A DNA stretch of 5,433 bases, from positions 5,749 through 11,181 of the forward strand of contig DJRC01000075.1 of assembly GCA_002437735.1 (NCBI GenBank), read 5' to 3'. Made by a program: the position numbers and the translations under genes. Of the stretch, positions 1 to 5,433 are shown in pieces (the stretch's first letter is position 1; every line of letters starts with the position of its first letter). Source of the stretch: Oscillospiraceae bacterium UBA6370 (GTDB lineage: Bacteria > Bacillota > Clostridia > Oscillospirales > Oscillospiraceae). The notes beneath the pieces are model-generated. The model saw only the letters and a program-made list of their open reading frames with translations. It did not search any database and was not told where the DNA came from.

Positions 1-1
1 G

Positions 2-1197
<1,196 letters not shown>

Positions 1198-1201
<4 letters not shown>

Positions 1202-2628
1202 AGCTGATCTTTGAGCTTGGCACGGAGGGACGCGGCTTGAGCCTGATGCCCGCGTGCGACGTGCCGGAATACACGCTGCCCGAGGAGCGTACCGCGCCGC
1301 TGCATCTTCCCCATGTGAGCGAAAATGAGCTGACGCGCCACTACACGGCGCTTTGCAAGCGCATCCACGGCGTGAACGACGGCTTCTATCCCCTCGGCTC
1401 CTGCACGATGAAATATAATCCCAAGATCGACGAGGACATGGCGGCGCTGCCGGGCTTCACGCAGCTTCACCCGCTCCAGCCCATCGAGACCGCACAGGGC
1501 GCGCTCGAGGCGCTGCACGTTCTGGGCAGCGAGCTGGGCGAGATCTTCGGCATGGACGCGGTCACGTTCCAGCCCGCCGCGGGCGCACACGGCGAATTTA
1601 CCGGTGTGCTGCTCATCAAGGCATACCACACCGACCGCAGCGACACCGCGCGCACGAAGATCATCGTGCCCGACTCCGCCCACGGCACCAATCCCGCCAC
1701 CGCTGCCATGTGCGGCTATCAGGTGGTGAACATCCCCTCCGGCGCGGACGGCTGCGTCGATCTCGACGCGCTGCGCGCCGCCGTCGGCCCCGACACGGCG
1801 GGCTTGATGCTCACGAACCCGAACACGGTCGGTATCTTCGATAAGAACATCCTCGAGATCACGAAGATCGTCCACGACGCGGGCGGCCTGTGCTACTACG
1901 ACGGCGCGAATCTCAACGCCGTCATGGACGTCGTCCGTCCCGGCGACATGGGCTTCGACTGCATCCACTCGAACCTCCATAAGACCTTCGCTACGCCGCA
2001 CGGCGGCGGCGGTCCCGGCGCGGGCGCGGTCGGCTGCAAGGACTTCCTGCGCAGGTATATGCCCGGCCCGCTGGTGGTGGAGAAAGACGGCAGGCTCGAC
2101 TTCGACTATCCCGAGAAGTCCATCGGCCGCGTAAAGCTGTTCTACGGCAACTTCGACGTCTGCATCAAGGCGCTGACTTATGTTCTCACGCTCGGCAAGA
2201 AAGGCATCCCCGAGGCGGCGATGAACGCCGTGCTCAACGCCAACTATATGCGCGTAAAGCTCGCGGAGAAGTTCACCATGGCCTACGACGAGATCTGTAT
2301 GCACGAGTTCGTCATGTCGCTGGTCGATCTGCACAGGGAGACCGGCGTTTCCGCACTCGACCTTGCCAAGGGGATGCTTGATTACGGTCTGCACCCGCCC
2401 ACGATGTACTTCCCACTCATCGTCCACGAGGCGCTCATGGTCGAGCCCTGCGAGACCGAGAGCAAGGAGACGATGGATGAGGTCTGCGACATCTACGGCA
2501 GGCTCTTCGACCTTGCCTATTCCGACCTTGACACGCTCCACACCGCGCCGCACGATACGCCCGTCCGCCGTCTGGACGAGGTCGGCGCGGCCCGCAATAT
2601 GATCCTGCGCTATTCGTTCGCGCAATAA
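1198..2628 (+). CDS. gcvPB: Glycine dehydrogenase (decarboxylating) subunit 2
   Basis: C-terminal-half, PLP-carrying subunit of the split glycine decarboxylase. It forms the active P-protein with GcvPA. The 476 residues are close to the usual 480-490, so the gene looks intact. Visible family blocks are PLGSCTMKYNP (65-75), PDSAHGTNPA beginning at residue 158 (H162 in the cofactor region), YYDGANLNA, and SNLHKTF, where K262 should be the Schiff-base lysine for PLP. The glycine-rich run right after K262 is also typical. The C terminus has the usual HTAPHDTPVRRLDE-type ending. The start at 1198 is supported by AAGGAGG 7 bases upstream and by the ATGA overlap with gcvPA, which favours equal production of the two subunits. 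lpd follows after 57 bases. The identification is firm. Confidence 0.97.
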
Positions 2629-2665
2629 AAAACACGCAATGCCGCCGCGAAAACGGCGGCATTGC
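2627..2665 (-). terminator. Inverted-repeat hairpin with T-run on the minus strand, in the gcvPB-lpd gap
   Basis: GCAATGCCGCCG (2636-2647) and CGGCGGCATTGC (2654-2665) form a perfect 12-bp stem with a 6-base loop (CGAAAA). A run of six A's at 2627-2632 lies on the left. Read on the minus strand, the stem is followed after three bases by TTTTTT, which is the layout of an intrinsic terminator. Read on the plus strand, the stem is followed by CCTCAAAAAGG with no T-run, so it should not terminate the gcv transcript efficiently. In the plus-strand mRNA it could act as a stabilising or processing hairpin just upstream of the lpd ribosome binding site. The structure is directly visible; its function is inferred. 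Confidence 0.7.
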
Positions 2666-2671
2666 CCTCAA

Positions 2672-2680
2672 AAAGGAAAG
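2672..2680 (+). promoter_or_regulatory. Ribosome binding site of lpd
   Basis: AAAGGAAAG, with AGGA as its core, lies 5 bases before the ATG at 2686. It picks that ATG over an in-frame TTG at 2662, which falls inside the right arm of the hairpin and has no Shine-Dalgarno sequence. It is weaker than the GGAGG sites of gcvPB and the deacetylase. Confidence 0.7.
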
Positions 2681-2685
2681 AAACT

Positions 2686-4065
2686 ATGGCTGATTATCAA
2701 CTCATCGTCATCGGCGCCGGTCCCGGCGGCTACGAGGCCGCGCTCCGCGCGGCGAAGCTGGGCAAAAAGGTCGCTGTGGTCGAGCGGCGCGAGGCGGGCG
2801 GCACCTGCCTGAACCGCGGCTGCATCCCGACCAAAACGCTGCTCCACGCCTCCGCCATCTACCGCGACGCGAAGAACGGCGCGCACTGCGGCATCCACAC
2901 CGAGGATATCCGCGCCGATATGGCGGAAATTTTTGCCTATAAGCGCGCCGTTTCGCAGAAGCTCTCCGCCGGCATCGAATCCCTCTTCAAGAGCGCGAAG
3001 ATCGACCTGCTGCGCGGCACGGCGCTCATCACCGGCTCCGGTTGTGTCCGCGTGATGGACGCAGACGGCAGCGCCAACGACTACACCTGCGACGACATTC
3101 TCGTTGCCACCGGCTCTGTGCCGTCCCGCCCGCCGATCCCGGGACTGGAGCTTGCCATGACCTCCGACGAGCTGCTCGAGGGCTGCGACCATCTCTACCG
3201 CTCCATCGTCATCATCGGCGGCGGCGTCATCGGCATCGAATTTGCCACGTTTTACGCCGACCTCGGCTGTGCCGTCACGGTCATCGAGGGTATGGACCGC
3301 TTGCTGCCGAACATGGATAAGGAGCTGGGGCAGAACCTCGCGCTCATTCTGAAAAAACAGGGCGTGAAGGTCTTCACGAACGCGATAGTACAGCGCGTGG
3401 AGCAGGCGGGCGAGGACCTTGCCGTACACTTTACCTGCAAGGAAAAGGAGGAGACCGTCTCCGGCGAAGCGGTACTCTGCGCCATCGGCCGCCGCGCCTA
3501 CTGCGACGGTCTGTTCGCCGACGGCATCGGCGTCGAAATGAACGGCCGCAGCATCGCGGTCAATGAAAGCTTTGAAACGAGCCTGCCGCACGTCTACGCC
3601 ATCGGCGATGTATCCTCGAAAATTCAGCTCGCCCACGTCGCCACCGCGCAGGGCATCGCCTGCGTCGAGCGCCTGTGCGGCGTGCAGGACCACACCGATC
3701 TTTCGATCGTCCCGAGCTGCATCTACTGCCGCCCCGAGATCGCGGTCGTCGGTCTCACCGAGGCGGAAGCCAAGGAGGCTGGGATTCCCGTCAAGGTCGG
3801 CAAGCACGTCCTGTTCGGCAACGCCAAGACGGTCATTTCCGATCCGGGCCGCTGCTTTATGAAGTTTGTCGCCCACGCCGAAACGCGCGAGCTGATCGGC
3901 GCACAGCTCATGTGCGAGCACGCGAGCGACATGATCGGCGGCGCGGCGCAGGCGCTCGCCAACCATCTGACCGCCGCGCAGTTCTGCCGCGCGATGCGCC
4001 CGCACCCCTCCTTTGAGGAGGCCATGACCGCCGCGCTCGAGGACCTGTGCGAAAAACTCGGCTGA
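2686..4065 (+). CDS. lpd: Dihydrolipoyl dehydrogenase (glycine cleavage L-protein)
   Basis: FAD-dependent class I pyridine nucleotide-disulfide oxidoreductase that re-oxidises dihydrolipoyl groups, here most likely on GcvH, and reduces NAD+. The 459 residues are standard length. In order: FAD-binding GAGPGG (10-15); redox-active disulfide C41-L-N-R-G-C46 followed by IPTK; NAD-binding GGGVIG (178-183) with E at the end of the following strand; second FAD contact AIGD (G307-D308); and a C-terminal dimerisation domain with the catalytic His-Glu pair in HPSFEE (H440, E445). There is no N-terminal lipoyl domain, unlike some Lpd proteins. The start at 2686 begins MADYQLIVIGAG and has AAAGGAAAG upstream; an extension to the TTG at 2662 would run into the intergenic hairpin. 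Its position directly behind gcvPA-gcvPB supports the L-protein role, although it could also serve other lipoyl enzymes. Two stem-loops follow the stop. Confidence 0.94.
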   Translation: MADYQLIVIGAGPGGYEAALRAAKLGKKVAVVERREAGGTCLNRGCIPTKTLLHASAIYRDAKNGAHCGIHTEDIRADMAEIFAYKRAVSQKLSAGIESLFKSAKIDLLRGTALITGSGCVRVMDADGSANDYTCDDILVATGSVPSRPPIPGLELAMTSDELLEGCDHLYRSIVIIGGGVIGIEFATFYADLGCAVTVIEGMDRLLPNMDKELGQNLALILKKQGVKVFTNAIVQRVEQAGEDLAVHFTCKEKEETVSGEAVLCAIGRRAYCDGLFADGIGVEMNGRSIAVNESFETSLPHVYAIGDVSSKIQLAHVATAQGIACVERLCGVQDHTDLSIVPSCIYCRPEIAVVGLTEAEAKEAGIPVKVGKHVLFGNAKTVISDPGRCFMKFVAHAETRELIGAQLMCEHASDMIGGAAQALANHLTAAQFCRAMRPHPSFEEAMTAALEDLCEKLG

Positions 4066-4079
4066 CGCCCCGCCCGCAA

Positions 4080-4096
4080 CGGTCCGGCGCGGACCG
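4080..4096. other. Small perfect hairpin in the lpd 3' region
   Basis: CGGTCCG (4080-4086) and CGGACCG (4090-4096) form a perfect 7-bp GC-rich stem around a 3-base loop (GCG). It starts 15 bases after the lpd stop and has no T-run on either side, so it is not a terminator by itself. It may protect the 3' end of the lpd mRNA, or it may be chance in GC-rich sequence. Confidence 0.4.
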
Positions 4097-4115
4097 CGGC
4101 GGGAGAAGCAAACAG

Positions 4116-4158
4116 AAAAACCCGCAGGACCGTTGGCCCTGCGGGGTCGATCTTTTTT
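4116..4158. terminator. Bidirectional intrinsic terminator between convergent units
   Basis: CCCGCAGG (4121-4128) pairs with CCTGCGGG (4138-4145), and an inner CC/GG pair past an A/C mismatch leaves a GTT loop. AAAAA (4116-4120) abuts the stem on the left, giving an immediate T-run for minus-strand transcripts of the deacetylase. On the plus strand a TTTTTT run (4153-4158) follows seven bases after the stem and can serve lpd. The minus-strand version is the stronger by geometry. The site lies where two convergent operons meet, as expected. Confidence 0.85.
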
Positions 4159-4169
4159 GCCGTTTGCGG

Positions 4170-5162
4170 TCAGTCCAGATAGCTGAACGTGACGGAGCGG
4201 GTCGATGGGGTGAGAGCGGCGAAGGAGTAGCCCGCCTCAAGATAGCCCTCGATGATGGCAGGCAGGGCCTCGACGGTAGTGGTCTTGGCATCGCTGTCGT
4301 GCATGAGGATGATGGCGCGCCGCGTGGTGCCGACACCCTTGAGCGCGTTGGCCGTCAGCGTCGCCGAGGGCTGAATTTTGGAGAACACGGCGTCGCCATT
4401 GGCGACGTTCCAGTCGAAGTAGACGAAGCCGCGCCGCGTCATTTCGGCGATGAGCTGCTGGTGGATGCCGACGTTGTAGCTGTTGACGCTGCCGCCGGGG
4501 AAGCGGAAGATCTGCGGCTTGACGCCGGTGGCCTCGTAGATCTGGCAGAACAGCTGATTGAAGTCCTCCAGATACGCTTCGACCGAGGCGTAAATTTTCT
4601 TGTAGTCGTGCGAGTAGCTGTGGATGGCAAGCGTGTGGCCCGCCGCGACAATCTTCTGCATCCGCTCCAGATCGCCCTCCTCGTTTGCGCCGACCACGAA
4701 GAAGGTGGCCTTGACACCGTAGCGGTCAAGGATCTCCAGAATTTCATCCGTGCGCGCCGAGGGACCGTCGTCAAAGGTCAGGTAGACGGCGTTGTCCACG
4801 TCCACGGTGCCGCGCTGCGAATCGTCGGCGTACAACTCGGGATAAAGCTCCGTGTAGGCGGGCACCTCGGCCGCCGGAGGCTCCGGCTCGACCGGCGTGG
4901 GCTCGCCGCCCTCGGGCGCGGTCGACGGAAGCTGCTCCTGCATGGCCGCCAGTTGGCTGCTCGCCGCGTCAAGCTGCCGGTTCAGGCCGCGAACCTGCGC
5001 GAAGAGGTAAATGGACAGCGTGGTGGGAATGAGGATCAGCAGCAGCGTCACAGTGAAGATGACGTGCTTGAAAAACAGGACGCTGCCGACGTAGGGCTCC
5101 CTGTCCTCCTGCGGCTTGCTCAGATCGTAGGAGACGGGCAGTTCCTTTGCCGCGGCGTTCAA
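4170..5162 (-). CDS. Membrane-anchored polysaccharide deacetylase (NodB/CE4 family)
   Basis: Predicted zinc-dependent carbohydrate esterase family 4 enzyme that removes N-acetyl groups from a cell-envelope glycan, most plausibly peptidoglycan; the substrate cannot be read from sequence. The 330 residues have a cytoplasmic N-terminal stretch (1-32), one transmembrane helix (about 33-55), a short polar, possibly coiled segment (56-78), a Pro/Glu-rich linker (79-101) and an extracytoplasmic NodB domain (about 122-320). All NodB motifs are present: TFDDGPS (129-135; D131 base, D132 metal), H181-S-Y-S-H185 (metal), R220-F-P-G-G, W251 in the FDWN segment, and LMH288D. The enzyme should therefore be active. 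The best start is a TTG at 5160-5162, which overlaps the bactofilin stop as TTGA and lies 7 bases from GGAGG; I see no better in-frame start before the membrane helix. The 3' end faces the shared terminator. Confidence 0.92.
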   Translation of the reverse strand: MNAAAKELPVSYDLSKPQEDREPYVGSVLFFKHVIFTVTLLLILIPTTLSIYLFAQVRGLNRQLDAASSQLAAMQEQLPSTAPEGGEPTPVEPEPPAAEVPAYTELYPELYADDSQRGTVDVDNAVYLTFDDGPSARTDEILEILDRYGVKATFFVVGANEEGDLERMQKIVAAGHTLAIHSYSHDYKKIYASVEAYLEDFNQLFCQIYEATGVKPQIFRFPGGSVNSYNVGIHQQLIAEMTRRGFVYFDWNVANGDAVFSKIQPSATLTANALKGVGTTRRAIILMHDSDAKTTTVEALPAIIEGYLEAGYSFAALTPSTRSVTFSYLD

Positions 5163-5433
5163 GGCTTCGCCTCCGTGACGCCCTTCATCTCAACGCTGCC
5201 GTTTAGGACTGCGCCCGCCGCCACGGAGATCGTGCCGGTGACGACGCTGCCGCTCACGCGCGCGTTGGCGTCCATCTGGGTGTTGCCGCTGATGCGGATG
5301 TCGCCGTTGATCTCGCCGGCGCACAGCAGAGACTGCGCCGTGATATTGCCCGTGACCTTGGAATCCTCGCTGACGGTGACGGGGCCGCTCGCGGTGATGT
5401 CGCCGATGAGAGTGCAGCCGGTCAGCTTCACGC
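5159..5433 (-). CDS. Bactofilin (polymer-forming cytoskeletal protein), partial at N terminus
   Basis: Bactofilins assemble without nucleotide into filaments or membrane patches and often position cell-wall enzymes. About 90 residues are visible. They show the family's right-handed beta-helix pattern: turns of about 15-18 residues with recurring G-x-(I/V) steps, for example LIGDITASG, VTGNITAQS, INGDIRISG, VSGSVVTGT and LNGSVEMKG. The frame is still open at the right window edge. The first possible in-window start is a GTG (5429-5431), but that would cut into the beta-helix, so the true start, probably a few tens of residues upstream, is outside the window. The C-terminal tail after the helix is short (VTEAKP). 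The gene's stop overlaps the deacetylase start, which points to joint expression and possibly joint function. Confidence 0.85.
   Translation of the reverse strand, partial: VKLTGCTLIGDITASGPVTVSEDSKVTGNITAQSLLCAGEINGDIRISGNTQMDANARVSGSVVTGTISVAAGAVLNGSVEMKGVTEAKP
5170..5174 (-). promoter_or_regulatory. Ribosome binding site deciding a TTG start of the deacetylase gene
   Basis: On the minus strand GGAGG lies in the last codons of the bactofilin gene, 7 bases before TTG. The strong site and good spacing support the unusual start codon. They also suggest re-initiation by ribosomes finishing the bactofilin. Confidence 0.75.

Noticed and set aside
2662..2685. Longer lpd start at an in-frame TTG giving eight extra residues
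   Set aside because: The TTG is in the right arm of the hairpin and lacks a Shine-Dalgarno sequence. The ATG at 2686 has AAAGGAAAG upstream and gives the normal Lpd N terminus.
2668..4005. A 445-codon open frame on the minus strand opposite lpd
   Set aside because: It has the same shadow composition and lies wholly within the well-supported lpd gene. No ribosome binding site or known domain is apparent.
5429..5431. GTG as the true start of the bactofilin
   Set aside because: It would begin in the middle of the beta-helix repeats with no room to see a ribosome binding site. The frame is open to the window edge, so the gene is most likely truncated by the window.

Overview
The window looks like chromosomal DNA from a GC-rich anaerobic member of the Firmicutes, probably Clostridia of the Oscillospiraceae/Ruminococcaceae kind. 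This is an inference from four things: the glycine decarboxylase P-protein is split into two subunits, a bactofilin sits next to a membrane-anchored deacetylase, ribosome binding sites are strong GGAGG types, and codons mostly end in G or C. No marker gene here fixes the taxonomy.

Layout. Bases 2-4065 (+ strand) are the distal part of a glycine cleavage operon. It holds the 3' nine-tenths of gcvPA, which overlaps gcvPB by four bases (ATGA), followed after a 57-base gap by a dihydrolipoamide dehydrogenase (lpd). GcvPA and GcvPB together form the PLP-dependent decarboxylase that loads the glycine aminomethyl group onto lipoyl-GcvH. The Lpd re-oxidises the dihydrolipoyl arm and makes NADH. The T and H proteins are not in the window and probably lie upstream. 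The gcvPB-lpd gap contains a 12-bp perfect hairpin whose T-run is on the minus-strand side, so as an intrinsic terminator it faces the wrong way for the operon.

Bases 4066-4169 separate two convergent units. They hold a small hairpin and then a bidirectional intrinsic terminator.

Bases 4170-5433 (- strand) are a second unit. A bactofilin gene, cut off by the right window edge, is followed by a membrane-anchored NodB-type polysaccharide deacetylase. The deacetylase apparently starts at a TTG codon that overlaps the bactofilin stop (TTGA). The tight coupling suggests that a cytoskeletal scaffold and a cell-wall-modifying enzyme are made together. This is the most interesting point in an otherwise ordinary region. 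I see no mobile elements, CRISPR arrays, RNA genes or clearly new system.
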